NCBI GenBank assembly: GCA_026261815.1
Contig: JAMPIT010000886.1
Coordinates: 20,504,001 to 20,568,000, forward strand
Length of the DNA: 64,000 bases
Direction of reading: 5' to 3'
Source: Monarcha castaneiventris obscurior
Taxonomy: Eukaryota; Chordata; Aves; Passeriformes; Monarchidae
This document shows positions 13,401 through 25,515 of this stretch, one piece after another; the first letter of the stretch is position 1, and each line of letters begins with the position of its first letter. The position numbers and the translations under genes are program-made. The notes under the pieces are model-generated. The model worked only from the letters and a program-made list of their open reading frames with translations, did no database searches and was not told the DNA's origin.

Positions 13401-16400
13401 GGAGAGCTTTCTTGTGCAAATGAGAAGCAGCACTGAGATTCTGACAAGTGGGCCCTGGGGGATTGCACTGTCCGACCTTCTAGCACGTACTGGCAAGGAC
13501 TGACCTCTCCTTTTGTGCGGGGACACCCACAAATTCTGTGAGCCTCTCCTAACTGTTACACTTTCCACTCCGTGCCTCAGTGGACACACCCTGCCATGGC
13601 ATGCCTTGACTCAAGGGAGAGGACTCATGTCCTGTTTAGACTTCAGATGGGTTCAGGAAATCCCAGTTTCAGAGTTTTACAGATTTATGCTACTGGAAAT
13701 ACAAATCAGTGTGAAGAACTGGAATACATTTACTCAGAAAACTATCCATCTCCCTGCCCTCTCAGCAGGTGTTCTGTAGTGACAAAAGAGCTCTTGTCAA
13801 AGGGGTTTGGGTCTCTGCAGCACCTGGGTACATGCACATACACACACATATGTTTTCTTTCATTACTTTGCCTGCTTCCTCCCATTGATTGTGTTCAATC
13901 ACACAGAAGGGAAAGGACAGAGGCAGCTGGGATCAAAAAAAGGAAAAGAGTAAGGCAACAATTGAGGAGGAAAGGAATAAGAAAAGTTCTCGAAAGGAAG
14001 GTCAGTGCTAAGAGAGGCCAGGAAGGCCAGGGCTGAGATCAGGCTTTAACAGTACAGTACAGGTTTCCTTGTACAGCCCTAGGCAGACAAAAGGACATGC
14101 TGACTATTGGACATGTCTTGGGGAATTCAGCCTGGCTTTCAGGAACAGAATGCAAGAGAGGAGGGGGTCAGATGCAACTTGGCAGCATCTGTCCTTCAGT
14201 AGGGACTATATTTAGGTAGTGGTATGTGGGGGCTGAACACATGCTGGGATGCTAAGAATAGAGGAATCCTGATAGTAACTCAGTGGCTTCACATCTTGCC
14301 TCAGTACAGCCCAGGGAACCTGTCTTAAAACTTTGCAACCACTCTCCCTGCTGGCCAGCACCGCTTCTTCGTAAGGAGATAGGCTGTGGGTAAATAGAAG
14401 TGGTTTGCAGTGTAGGTTCATGCCATCCATCTCTCCCCTTGCCCCCCCAAGCCACCTCCTGCTTCCTCTCATTGGGAAAGCTCAGACTATAAGGTAGGAA
14501 GACACATTATCAGCCTTCCCCTAATCTCCTACAATCTCTCCAGCAGAAACCTAGCAACCTCAGTCCTGGATACAATTGGATACAATTCATCTTCCCATCC
14601 AATGCTCTTCCACTCTCTGATTGCATCTCTCAACACACAGCTGTCCCCTTCCCCCAGAAGCTACAATGCCATGGGGTCCAACACTCCATACAACCTGGCA
14701 GTGTTTAAATTTCATTCCCAGCCTTACGTGAAATGTAATCCTGTCACAGGGTTCTCATGGACAGGTAAGAAGTGACTTGTGGCATAAAGCATTACCAAAA
14801 TGGAATGACTCGAGCAAGAGCCAACCAGCATGTGAGTCTGCTCCTCCTAGAACTTCCTGCTCAGCTAAACCACAAACAGAGCAGTTGCTAGATGCAAAAG
14901 CAGAAACAAATACCTTCCATCTCTTCTTCTTTCTGAAGATGTGTGTTGATATAATTTTGGTTATTGGAACAGTTTGGTTTTCTTCCAAGGCCAGAGCCTA
15001 ATCTTTTCATGCAAGGAAGGATACCCCTGTGGCTAGAGTGAGATGGCTAGAGTGGGTAGATGGCTAGAGTGGGATTCAGAAGACCTGGATGATTTTTTGT
15101 GTGACCTTGGAGAAAACACTCAGACTGGGAGCCATAAAAGGCAGGAGCCTGGAAACCAGGACATTTTTCAGCAGTCTTTCTTTATCTCAGTTACTCACCT
15201 GAACACAGAGATTCAGTGAGATACTTATCCTATGCCTTATCTGTTAAGTAGCAAATAACATCCCATCCTCATGGCAATGCCATGTTTTTACTGGAAGCTA
15301 TTTTACAGGACAATATTTACTTTAATCTGTTATAATTACACTAAGCATTACAACTACACAGGAAGTTAGTTCCAGTAACTTCCTGACAAAAAATCATATT
15401 CCTTCTTAAGAGGTGACACTGGATGACTTGCCTCTTGGTAAAGCAGGTCCAGTGTCTCTGCAGACCTGCTCCACAGGCATCCATGGTGAAGATGAATGAG
15501 GGAGTCTTTATAGAAAGAAAGAGGGAAGAGAACACATACTTTGTGGGATGGACACAGCAAGGGAGAGTGGTGAAAAGGTGTATCTTAAGTGGCAGGACAG
15601 ACTTGGGTGGCTTCTGGGCAAGGGGTTTAGCAATGAGAGCTGGTAGTGGAAGAGAATGCTGGTGCTGGTCAATTGGTTAAGTACATGTCAGACTACTGTA
15701 AAACACATTACTACCTAGAGTGTGCTGGTGCAGGAAAGAGAGAACAACTTCTTAGAGGCACTAGATTTAATTCTGACTTGTACCAGCTGATATAAAACAA
15801 ACACAAACAGTCAGGGATTGTTGGTTTTCTCTCTCTGTTGGTTTTCTGTTACTTAAACGAAGTGCCTTAAAATGAGTTTTTTGTTGTGATAATACAAGAG
15901 AGGAAAGAGAAAAACAACCTCAAACAATCCACTTTCTTTTCCTAAGCAGAAAATTTAGCACAGGTCTCATGGCTGGGAGACAGTTTCTAGAGGTGGCCCC
16001 AAGTAGATAAAAAGAGGCTATTTGTTACTTGATGGTAGATTAGCTGAAAAGTGATCAAAATGTAATATCAATGACAAAGAATGATGCCACATGTACTAGA
16101 ATAGATACTAAAAGTACTTGATAAGCATTTTACCCTCAACAGAGTAAGCAGCAGGATATCAAGCATTTTTTATATGAAGCAAGGATTTAGAAGGAACAGA
16201 CATATTTGTCAACTATTTGTACCAGGTCCCACATCTAGAAGCTGTGAGAAAAGCAACTAAATGTTCAGAAAAAACATGCTTATACATGTCCCATGTAAGT
16301 CCTTTTTCCAGAGGCTCAACCTGGCTCCTGTGCCATAAAAGATTTTAGAATCTAAACCTAAGGGAATTGGAGCTCATAAGCAAATCTAGCATCCAAAATG

Positions 16401-19400
16401 TCTTTTTACAGGTACAGGCACTGAACTGGGACAGAAGGAGGGAAAGACCCTTGAACACGGGGCAGAGTTATCCAGAGGCATGGCTTCAGTAATCCTGAAC
16501 AAGGTGTTCCCAACCTTCACACTGCATGCAGATCCTGTGCTCTAAGGGGCCATGAGCATTTGCAAGCCCTGAATAAAAACTCTTATCAAAACAGAAGACT
16601 TTTCAGCTGCTACTAATTGTGGAACAGCAGCAGTCTTAAGTATAATATGCCTCCACAGTATTTATGCTGAGAGAGGGCAAATTAGAAGACAATATACCTA
16701 CTATTATTTCAATAGAATGAGGATCACTTTTGTTTGCAAAAAAATATTAGACACAGCATTCATAATATTGCAAGAGTGGGTTACTGCACCAAAAGACAGC
16801 ACTCACTAACCCAAAGGCAGCCTTTCAGCAATAGTCTGAGGAGGATAAGCACCCTTGTTCTGCAGCAGCAAGGACAGGATCAGCCACAAGTATGGATTAG
16901 AGAAGTTCCCCATTCACCTGAAGGATCCAGGGCAGTTCAGTACAGAGACCTTCCTGTGACTTGCAGCATCTTTGTAGTCATCTTGTAGGTATGAATGTAC
17001 ATCACAAACCAGGCTCAGCCTCCACAGATGGATTCAGTAGTTCTAGCCAGTAGCAGGCTGAATAATGTCAGCAAATGAACCTGAGCTCTGGGCCACAACT
17101 ACTCTAGCATTAAACTGTTGAAATGATCCTTGGCACATCTTTGGCTCAGATCAGCTATTGCTGTCTAGAACAATTCCCAGGCACAGTTTGGGAGCTAGAA
17201 CAGACCACTCGCAGAGCCACTGCCTGTGGGCACGTGGCCATTTTGTTTGGAAGAAAAGAAGATGTTAATTGCTGGGCTTCATTCTACTCTGTAGCAGCTG
17301 GCAGAAGTGCCAGAGAATGGTCCCAGGTATATTTAATGCACCAGGTATAGATGGAGCATGTATGGTTTCACTGCAACTTCTCATCAAGAGATTCTCCCAG
17401 GTCATTGGAAAGTTCCAGTGGTGCCCCAGCATGTGCTCCCTCACTAGCAGCCAAGTGTAGCACCTGCCTAAGTGCCAACAGGCCATAAAATACATCCAGG
17501 AGCACTCCCAAAGCAGCTTGAGGCACTCCAAAACCACCATCAGTGACTGCTACAGATTGGGCCACCAGCAGTGCTTTTTCAGGTGTGACAGTAAACATTT
17601 GCAAAACCAGATAAAGAACAGGCTAAAGAAAGGGGAGAGGAAGAGAAGGTGCTCGCAAATCTGGAAGCCATCAGGCCTCTTTGGGTTAGAGCTGGCACCT
17701 CCAGCAGGAATAATGTCACATGAGCAAAGGAGAATGGCACAGAGCAGCCAGGCTGTGTGTCACAGGGAGCAGTGACATGGCAAACAGGCAGCAAGGGTAT
17801 CTTGCAGAGGAGACAGTAGAAACAGTGAATTATCAGCAGAGAATCATACAGGAAAAAGTGGGAATATGTGGGAAAGAGCTAAATAGGAGGTTGTGATGAA
17901 CTGCTCTTAAACAACAAAACAATTTTTGGTTTTAGAACCAATACAATCCAGTGTTACTGCTTCCCCTAACAATTCCCCTAACACAGCTGCAGAGTATTTG
18001 TACAGAACAGCCAACTGAAAGGAGTCTCTTGAGCTACCTGGGCTAATTCTCTGTAGTTTTCAGAGGCCATATTGTTTACTCCCGTTCATAAACTGACTCG
18101 AAAGGTTTTCAATTCTTTATCTAGATTGGAAAATCATTGCTGAACCTCCCTGGTTAGTTGTTCTGTGCTGTCAGTTCTGTCACCTATATTTGAATAGTGT
18201 TACTGATATTTGCTCAACATCTATTTGTAGATTGCAGTCACCTCTTTCAATATTTTGCTTGGTGAAAGAAGCCTTCTCTCCTCCCCTCCTTTTCTATGGC
18301 TGCTCTACATTACATTTCTTTTCCTTGAAAATGGCTGATTCTGTAAATATGGTATTTCCATTGAATTCCCCCATGTGCATTAGCCAGTAACATCAATGTC
18401 TTCCTACCTCTGTTAGACATGGCTACCTGAGGCTCATTTGTTTATGTTTGCCTCTTTTTTCTCAGAGATACATAATTTTGCTGGCTTATCATTAGTGATG
18501 CACTAATATGCCCAGGTCCTTTGCCTCTATCATCAGTACCAGCTGTAAAGACTCAGTTTCCTCTATTTTGTCCATATTACTTGTACTTGTGCTGGAGGTA
18601 GAAGTGCCTTCCTTGCTTTTTATAGAAAGTAACCAAGTTTACCCCTCATTGAATAAATCTTGTTTTGTAGCAGGATCCCTAAAGGAAGGTTTGCATTAAC
18701 TTCCATCATCTTAAAACTGTCCCGTTCATCATCATAAAAATTATTTCCATAATATAATTTCATGTTAGGTTTCTACTTTGGTTGATTAATTGCATTAGTG
18801 CTTACAGCTTTTCTCAGACTAGCTATTTTACATTTTGTTTTGTTTCAAATGCATTCGATGCACAGATCCTTACTGCGAAGAAATCCTCCAGGAACTTGAT
18901 GGTATTGTTCTCTCTTACTCTCTTTTAAGAATGGGTGAACCTTCTCATCAGTTACAGCTGCATCTGAGGACTATGTACTTTCCCTCACCCTTTCTAAAAT
19001 AAAAATCTTGCCATCTATGGATCCTTTTTGCATCTTGTGTTTATGTTTGTTCTCCTTCTTTCCTGATGACTGTTTCTGGTCCAAGATGTCTTGTATTGTG
19101 TTGTCATGTGCACCACAGCTACTGAGCTATACCAAATCAGCTTTATTTTGTTGAGGGGTAGTGTACTAGACTTTATCTGCTTCATTAGGTAAGAGGTAAA
19201 AGATTGATTAGGAATCACAATAAGCTAGTATGAATCCAGAGTAGTTCAACTGATTTCACTTTGAAGGACATTGCTGTAAGTAAGAACAAAATGAAGATTG
19301 TCCTTTGCTTTTTGTTTTCTTTAGTCTTTATTTCTCTCTTTGTTTCTCTTAATTCTTGATACTCCTATCCTTTGTAATTTCTGCAGAATGATTCATGTCC

Positions 19401-22400
19401 TCTGTTGATGTTTGATCATGCTGTGTATCTGCCTGCTGAGCATATCAATGTTTGCTTTTCTTTCAGCTTCCTCATTACAGCATGATACTTTAATACAACC
19501 CTCATTGAAAAATCATCTATTCTTTCTCACTGAAGGCTTCCCAGACATTTAAAAGTGTTTTGTTTATTTTTTGGTCTCACTCTCTACTCTTATTCTACAC
19601 TACACTGTTTTTATGAGATGAATTATTAATGGTACGCCTTTCAAATACACATCAGTATGGTACCCTTCAGATTCACATTAGGCAATTTTAGCACCTGGAC
19701 ACTGCAAGTGATTGTTTGGGTGGAACAAAAGAGTCAGTATGTGCTCTTGTAGGCAAGTTCAGGATAGGCATTTGCAGTCACAGATCTGGAACCATATAAT
19801 CAGTGTTAATGCTTGCATTTCAATCTTGCTTAAATTATTTAAATTTGTGCTTTTTCCTCAATATCCACTGGGCACTGCTGGAAGAAGCAATGTTCTGATC
19901 CCAGGCAGGCACAGCTGGTTTGGCACTGTAAGTTTACTTGAACACAAAATTAGTTATCATAGAATCATAAAATGGTTGGAAGGCATCTTAAAGATCATCT
20001 TGTTCCAACCCCCCTGCCACAGCAGAGACACCTTCACTAGATCAGGTTGCTCAGAGCCCCACCCAACCTGGCCTCGAACACTTCCAGGGATGGAGCACCC
20101 ACAGTTTCTCTGGGCAACCTGTTCCAGTGCCTCACTACATCTAATCTAAATCTCTCCTCTTTTAGTTTAAGATAATTCCCCCTATCCTATCACTATCTAT
20201 GCATCTAAAACATATCTCTTCCTCTTTTTTATAAGTTCCCTTTAGGTACTGGAAGGCTGCAGTGGGGTCTCCCCAGAGCCTTCTCTTGTCCAGGCTGAAC
20301 AATCCCAACTCTCTCAGCCTGTCTTCATAGGAGAGGTTGCTCCATCCCTGGGATCATTTAGATCCTCTAGACCCCAGAGCTTTATGCAAGTGCTCCAAGT
20401 GGGCAGAGGGGCAGAATCACCTCCCTCCACCTGATGGCCACTCCTCTTTTGATGCAGCTCAGGATGCTGTTGGCCTTCTGGGCTGTCAGGGCACACTGCT
20501 GGCTCATGCCCAGTTATGTGCAACCCAAGAGACAAGTATGTAATTCCAACGTCTTTCTCTAGGTATGTGAGGAAGCATACAGCACACCCAAAGAATTTTC
20601 AGGAAAACAAAAAAAAAGATACCAAGAACAGCAATCAGTGATTAATTTTATCATAATCTCCATCAAGAGAAACAATAAAAAGATGATGGTGAAGTAAACT
20701 TTAGAAAGCCTAAAGGCAAGAAGATTATGAACTGTGTACATTGATCATGTAAGATGAGGAATTGTGAAGGGCTTTGACAAGAGCGACTCAAGCAGGAAAT
20801 CCCACTTAGTGCAACATTTAGTCTTTGCAATGCCTGGTTGCTTGACGATATCAAATCTTATTTAGGAAATCATGTAAGACACAGACAAGTAAGGTACTAG
20901 TTGTTCAGAAACAATTTTCTGTCTATGTATAGGGTAAACCACTAGGACTACTAATTCTTATATACTTCACAGGGCATGCCGATAACTACCTGAGGGGAAA
21001 GGATTTCCCTCCACATTGCATTACTCAAAAATTAGATGCACTGGTGAAATTTACAACTTCCTCTGAAATACTTGCAGGAAACACAAAGAAAGCAGAAAGC
21101 AGGACAAGGAGTGACTCTTAACCTAGTCTGACTTAGCAATTCCAGCATGTCTACCAAAGCACAACATGTATCATTTATATATCATGTATTTTTTATACTT
21201 GATTAATTTCCCAAATTAACTTTTTATAGCTAATTCATCTAGAAAGGTACATTTGACTCAGCATCCAAGGGTAAGCATCTTTCCTTAGCGTTACTACTAT
21301 GACTTTTCTAGCCTAGAAGTTGGAATTGTCAAAAATGACAGCACAGGAATCTCTGAGGCACAAACTGTATCCACTCAGTTATCTCCTGGCACCTGTCAGC
21401 TAATCATGTCTGTATGTTCTATCACATGACACCTGGCAGTTTATTCTCTTCTAAGCAGGTCACATTCAGATATGATCTTCCTGGGTACCTGGTAAGGACC
21501 TACAAATCCATTCTTTGGAGACTATTTAGATGGCATTGCCTTTAAAACAGTATGTAAGGTTACTGGGTGCTATTAAAATCTGGGCGATAATAGACAAAAA
21601 AGATAATTATAAAATTAAAATCCTGCTTGAAGAATGATGTATACTTTGAGCCTCAAATGGATTTGTATCAATTATATTTTCCATAATTATTCTTAATGCA
21701 ATATCTAAGTATTGTAAAATTATATATATATTTGTATTGCTAGACTAAAAGTACAGCACCCAGATCTGGGTGAGAGCTGCTTCTAGTTAATACCTTTCTG
21801 CAAGTGCTACTAATCCTTGAGCAATATTCCATTCACCCTAACATGCAACTTAGCCTGGGTAATGGCTAGTTCTTGACACCATTCAATCCTGAGTAATCTT
21901 TATAGACACTCAGAATCTCCTCCCTCTTCAGTCCCAGTTTCTTGTCTATTGAGGGAAAAACAAGAGTCAAAACAACCTTAGACCATGCAGAGTTAATGTA
22001 GCCCCTGAAAATTCCATTTTCCTAAGAACCACTGATGCCAGACACCTGTTTCAAGGATATTGATTCTTTCTTTTTAGCACCTGAAGCTCTATGAATATGT
22101 GCAAAAGTTGTTTTTCTGGAGAAAAATCATCTTTCTGTAGATAAGAAACATTCACTTCAAGGCCAAGCTATGGGATTCCAAACCATTTGGCAGAAGTTAC
22201 AGACAAACACTCCATGATCTGGGGTGAGCCAAGTGACACAGAACATTTAACTTCAAAATTCTGTCAGAAGCATGATCTGCTTAAGGAAACAGAAGGAGCT
22301 GGGCATAGCATTTTTTCATTCCTGCTGCTGGGTGCCTTCCAGTGAGATATCCCACGATATCATTGTGTCAAGGCTAATGCAGCTGTTACGAGCTTAATAA

Positions 22401-23263
22401 AGAAGACCTTTTTTCCCACTAGTTTTTAAGCTATTCAGTAGTCTTTCTGAAAAGACAACAGTAACAGCTGTTTATCAAAAGTAGTGCAAGACAAGGTTTA
22501 TGTTTATTCAACTATTTTTTATTTCATCTCTCATCCAAACAACTGGTTTTTTATTTCATCTCTCATCCAAACAACTGTTTTTCTTTAATTCTTGAAATTA
22601 AACCAGTATTTGCTGCTTAGAGCATCACAAATATTCACTTTAGACAGTACTGACAAACTTTCACCAAGAGAAGAGGCACTAAGAAATGTGCATCTATTTT
22701 GAAAGCTGGAATATAGTAATGAAGTGTTACAGACAGTTGAACTAAAAATATGGCTTCTACTGCTTCAATTTAAGTTATTCGTTCTTTAGTTGGATGTCTT
22801 ACATGAATATTGAAGTTTCCACATTTGAGCCCTTTTCCATGCACTGTCACTATGGTTATAGCTCTGCTGACAACTCGGGAGAGTTGTACAGCTTACAAAG
22901 TGTCTGACCTTGTACAGACCTGCACTGAAGCAGATCTTCACCTGACACTTGTCTCTACCTCAACAGCATCTATTCCAGGACCTGCAGCCCACCTCACACT
23001 CTGCTTGAGCACACCACCCAAGTTTTCCTTTTAAGATCTGCTGCCATGGTTAGGAGTTTCTGTATTCCTTAACAGTAGCGAAAGATGCCTGCCTAAGTAG
23101 GAATATCTTAGTTTGGCAGAATAACTTTGCTCCCACAGTTCACATCTCAAGGTCCTACCTTTGACACTTGAAGAGGTCTTTTCTGCTCTGAACCCCCTTG
23201 CAGGCGGAAGCCCCAGGGGGCACCTCCAGACAGAGTGATGAGCATTTCTTCTTCAGCTCCCAT
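6751..23263 (-). CDS. SYNPO2L: SYNPO2L (synaptopodin-2-like / CHAP), 5' part; partial gene
   Basis: This is the 5' part of a gene for an actin- and alpha-actinin-associated Z-disc protein of heart and skeletal muscle (known of the family). Joining 23263-23159, 10309-10158 and 7412-6751 on the minus strand gives 306 codons plus one base with no stop: a PDZ domain (residues about 6-86) followed by a Pro/Ser-rich linker. Family marks I recognise are MGAEEE at the start, the PDZ loop GGAPWGFRL, the block SPPDSEAYYGETDSDAD, and HLIPMVGP followed by DLTTTY and KAKQA. Phases agree at both joins (0, then 2). A 174-base exon at 9773-9946 would also fit in frame. The last exon here ends in a good donor, so the coding sequence continues left of base 1. 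There I would expect the large exon with the actin-binding repeats. I searched 1-6750 for its conserved GVLMFKKRR stretch and did not find it. Confidence 0.93.
7413..9772 (-). other. SYNPO2L: SYNPO2L intron between linker exon and candidate cassette exon
   Basis: This is 2.36 kb of non-coding sequence. Both strands carry only short open frames with no family resemblance. I see no CR1 fragment and no clear tandem repeat. If the 9773-9946 exon is skipped, the intron extends to 10157. Confidence 0.6.
9773..9946 (-). CDS. SYNPO2L: Candidate in-frame cassette exon of SYNPO2L (58 residues)
   Basis: On the minus strand a pyrimidine-rich tract ends in CTGTTCTCCAG just before 9946, and a donor GTAAAT follows 9773. 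The enclosed 174 bases are a multiple of three. They are entered with exactly the phase left by the PDZ exon (AG|A) and left with exactly the phase needed by the linker exon (GG|G), with no stop in that frame. The encoded segment begins MLGPGAEVSTDMPVPQ, contains YLVTKQVDAIEEV and ends KLQDTQVHSG. I do not recognise it from mammalian SYNPO2L or SYNPO2. Phase, length and splice sites together argue for a real exon, constitutive or alternative, inserted between the PDZ and the linker. A chance frame is possible. Confidence 0.6.
10158..10309 (-). CDS. SYNPO2L: SYNPO2L coding exon 2 (second half of PDZ domain)
   Basis: The acceptor TGCTTTTTCAG ends at 10310 and the donor GTAACT begins at 10157. 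The 152 bases start in phase 0 and end with AG of a split Arg codon. The translation starts IRKRSKACRGGLWENDVLVS, then INGKSCAGLSHANAMQIIDS and NGMLNIRVKR. This is the C-terminal half of a class of PDZ domains in which the carboxylate-loop half is on the previous exon. The INGxSCxxLSHAxAM pattern is characteristic of SYNPO2L. Confidence 0.96.
15030..15074. repeat. Short tandem repeat, TGGCTAGAGTG-type unit, about 3 copies
   Basis: Three copies of TGGCTAGAGTG with spacers of GAGA- or GGTAGA-type follow each other. This is a small minisatellite-like run inside SYNPO2L intron 1. Confidence 0.8.
17371..17622 (-). other. Unexplained 84-codon open frame behind a strong acceptor-like site
   Basis: On the minus strand a long pyrimidine tract (CTCCCCTTTCTTTAG) ends directly before 17622. 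From there a stop-free frame of 84 codons runs to a TGA at 17370-17368. The predicted peptide is unusually protein-like for non-coding DNA. It has a hydrophobic, amphipathic stretch (VLLDVFYGLLALRQVLHLAA) and an acidic tail (NDLGESLDEKLQ). I recognise no family. The only donor-like site at its end (GTGAAA) is weak, and splicing there would not keep the SYNPO2L phase. It could be an unlisted terminal exon, an old mobile-element or retrogene fragment, or chance. Confidence 0.25.
19955..20540 (-). mobile_element. CR1 LINE 3' fragment (copy 1)
   Basis: The plus strand starts ATCATAGAATCATAAAATGG, the reverse complement of the CR1 3' end. It continues with typical CR1 text in reverse: TTGGAAGGCATCTT, CCAGGGATGGAGCACCCACA, TCTCTGGGCAACCTGTTCCA, CCAGGCTGAACAATCCCAAC and GATGCAGCTCAGGATGCTGT. 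The element therefore lies on the minus strand. It is 5'-truncated, as CR1 copies usually are, and carries no intact reverse transcriptase frame. Confidence 0.93.
22515..22577. repeat. Perfect 32-base tandem duplication
   Basis: The unit beginning TTTTTTATTTCATCTCTCATC and ending CAACTGG occurs at 22515-22546. It is repeated at once from 22547, identical as far as CAACTG at 22577. The identity suggests a recent slippage or duplication event in SYNPO2L intron 1. Confidence 0.92.
23159..23263 (-). CDS. SYNPO2L: SYNPO2L coding exon 1 (start codon, first half of PDZ domain)
   Basis: ATG (23263-23261) opens 35 codons that end exactly at the donor AAG|GTAGGA (23158). The peptide starts MGAEEEMLITLSGGAPWGFR and ends GSEQKRPLQVSK. 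It contains the PDZ carboxylate-binding loop (PWGF, residues 16-19). It is nearly identical to the mammalian SYNPO2L start and joins in phase 0 to the PDZ exon at 10309. The frame is too short to stand out as an open reading frame and was found by searching for the GGAPWGF pattern. Confidence 0.96.
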
Positions 23264-24106
23264 TATTTCTGTGCTTTAGATATTTTCTCTTCACAACTTC
23301 AGTACAGGCTCCAGTTCTTAACAGGCAGAATCTTCTATTCCCATATTCACAACTCACACCACCACTCTCCAGTCCCCCCAAGGCCCTCTGCTCACTTTCT
23401 CCTTTAAGTTCACACACACACAAGAGTTGAGACTGTCAAGCCCAGCCTTCACTGTTCTTCTGGACTCTCAGCTGCTGCTCTGCCTATGATTAGACATTTG
23501 ATTCTGCCCTTGGTAAGGGGCCAGAGTTGTCCTACACACGTGTCATGTCAATCTCACCCTCTGTCCCCCCCCCCCCCCGCATACACGATGGATCTCTCAC
23601 CGGAACGTGGCTGAAAATAGCACACCTCCTGTCTCTCCAGAGCTTTGTCTGACACTCTTAAAGCTGGAAGCATTTCAGTAAAAATTTTATTTCCACTTTG
23701 CATTCCAAATGCAAATCTTAAGAGTCACTCAGTACTCAGGATTCATTAGTATGAGTTTCAGGAAAGGACATGTCACAGGCACAAACTTGTACAAGATGAG
23801 GTGATAGCACCTGACCCAATGAATTGAACAAAACCAGCTTGAAATTAATGTGCTCTCCACTTCTATTTTCTCCATGCAGTTAGTGTTATTACACAGTAGC
23901 ACTATGTGCCTGTCCCAAAAACTACAGGCAGACTAGAGATGTACTGTGCTCCCTCTGCAGTGTGCTGCTGCCTGGCATCCCCTACATCCACTATTAGACA
24001 CTGGGACCAGAATAGCTGGGATTAGCTACACACATGGGATTCAAACAGTTCTCTGTAGGGCACTGCTCACACAGACTCAATGGCCAAAAGCAGCTTTGTA
24101 CCCAGG
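23264..24106 (-). promoter_or_regulatory. SYNPO2L: SYNPO2L upstream region (5' UTR/promoter, limits unknown)
   Basis: This is the sequence immediately upstream of the SYNPO2L start codon. I can place no TATA box or cap site. It holds an E-box, CACGTG (23537-23542), a run of 14 C (23565-23578) and a one-mismatch MEF2-like CTGAAAATAG near 23611. No open frame of interest is present. Its promoter role is inferred from position only. Confidence 0.35.
23565..23578. repeat. Poly-C run of 14
   Basis: Fourteen consecutive C lie about 300 bases upstream of the SYNPO2L start. Runs like this are length-unstable and a common place for sequencing error. Confidence 0.95.
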
Positions 24107-24640
24107 TCACAGAATCATAGAATCAGAACAGTTTGGGTTGGAAGGAACTTTTAAGGATCATCTAGCCCAACCCACCTGCAGTGAGCAGCGACATTTTCAA
24201 CTGTATCAGATTGCTCAGAGCCCTGTCCAATGTGACCTTGGGTGTCTCCAGGGATGGGGCATCTGCCACCTCTCTGGGCAACCTGTTACACTGCTTCACC
24301 AGCCACATGGCACAAATTTTTTTCTTCTATCTAGTCTAAATCTACCCTCTTTTCATTTAAAACCATTACCCCTTGTCTTATAACTATAAACCCTACTAAA
24401 AAGTCTGTCTCCATCTTTCTTATAAGCTTCCTTTGAGAGGCTCTCTTCAAAACCTTCTTCAGGCTGAAGAACCCCAACTCTCTCAGCCTTTCTTAGTAAC
24501 AGAGGTCTTCACTGCTCTGATCATTTTCTTGGCCTTCCTCTGGACCTGCTCCAATAGGTTTATGACTTTCCTGTGCTGAGGACCCCAGAGCTGGACACAG
24601 GTCTCCAGGTGAGGTCTCACCAGAGTGGAGTAGAGTCCTT
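24107..24640 (-). mobile_element. CR1 LINE 3' fragment (copy 2)
   Basis: The plus strand starts TCACAGAATCATAGAATCAG and continues TTTGGGTTGGAAGGAACTTT, TCTCCAGGGATGGGGCATCT, CTGGACCTGCTCCAATAGG and ACCCCAGAGCTGGACACAGG. This is a reverse-complement CR1 3' end in the spacer between the two genes. It is diverged and has no coding capacity. Confidence 0.92.
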
Positions 24641-24956
24641 CAGTATTTTTTCTTTAGGACCAAGATCTCCTAGCCATCCCAAGCCAGGGAGTTATAGAAG
24701 AATTAAAGTCCATGTTCCCCCTTTGCTACAAGACTTAAAACATAATTTTTTGTTAAGGTCCTGAGGACAAGCTTACCCTTACCTCCTCCTTATTCTGCCA
24801 TGTGCTCAGCTCTCAGTGACTAATATCCTTGTACCATAACATCCGGAGCATGTACTTTTGCTGAGATGCCACTGCTTGGTTGACTACTCCATTGCCAGTA
24901 CTATAGCACCACGCATCCAGTACCATTGTATATTGCTGGTGGGCACACACCAACAC

Positions 24957-25515
24957 AATCATAGCATCATAGGATCATCAAGGCTGGAAGAGACCTTTGA
25001 GATCATCAAGTCCAACCATCTACCCAGCACTAACCCTGTAACCACTAAACCACATCACCCAGCACCAGATCCTGATGCCTCTTAAATACCTCCAGGGGTG
25101 GAGGTGACTCCACCACATCCCTGGGCAACCTATTCCAATGCTTGATCACCTTAACAGTGAAAACGTTTCTAATATCTAATCTAAGTCTCCCCTGTCTCAG
25201 CTTTAGGCCATTTCCTCTTGTCCTCTCTGTAGCCAATGAAGAGATGAGTCCCCACCTCGCTGCAATCTCCTTTCAGGCAGTTGTGGAGCGCAATGACACC
25301 CCCCATGTGCCTCCTCTTCTCGGGACTAAACAATCCCACATCCCTCACCCATTCGTGTAAGACAAATTTTCTAGACCTTTCTCGTGCCTTGTTGCCCTTC
25401 CCCGGACACGCTCCAGCACCTCAATGTCCTTTCTGAAGTGAAGAGGCCAGTAGGGCCTACTAAAGGCAGTAACTGAGGTGTGGCCTCAGCAGTGCCCAGA
25501 AGGGAGGGACGATCA
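24957..25515 (-). mobile_element. CR1 LINE 3' fragment (copy 3), next to the SEC24C promoter
   Basis: It starts ATCATAGCATCATAGGATCA and continues AAGGCTGGAAGAGACCTTTG, GATCATCAAGTCCAACCATC, CTCCACCACATCCCTGGGCA and TTTCCTCTTGTCCTCTCTGT, ending near GGGAGGGACGATCA. It is a CR1 of a different subfamily from copies 1 and 2, again on the minus strand. It ends only tens of bases before the CpG island starts. Confidence 0.93.

Larger units (their letters stand above)
10310..23158 (-). other. SYNPO2L: SYNPO2L intron 1 (12.8 kb)
   Basis: This long first coding intron starts with the donor GTAGGACC at 23158 and ends with the acceptor at 10310. It holds a CR1 fragment at 19955-20540, a perfect 32-base tandem duplication at 22515-22577, a short tandem of TGGCTAGAGTG units at 15030-15074, a (GCAA)n-like stretch at 11095-11111, and an unexplained 84-codon open frame at 17371-17622. 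I see no other exon in it. The remaining sequence is ordinary AT-balanced non-coding DNA. Confidence 0.7.

Noticed and set aside
25045..25236. Minus-strand frame reading GNGLKLRQGRLRLDIRNVF and following residues
   Set aside because: It looks protein-like because it is the familiar C-terminal CR1 text. It lies wholly inside CR1 copy 3 and is not a host gene.
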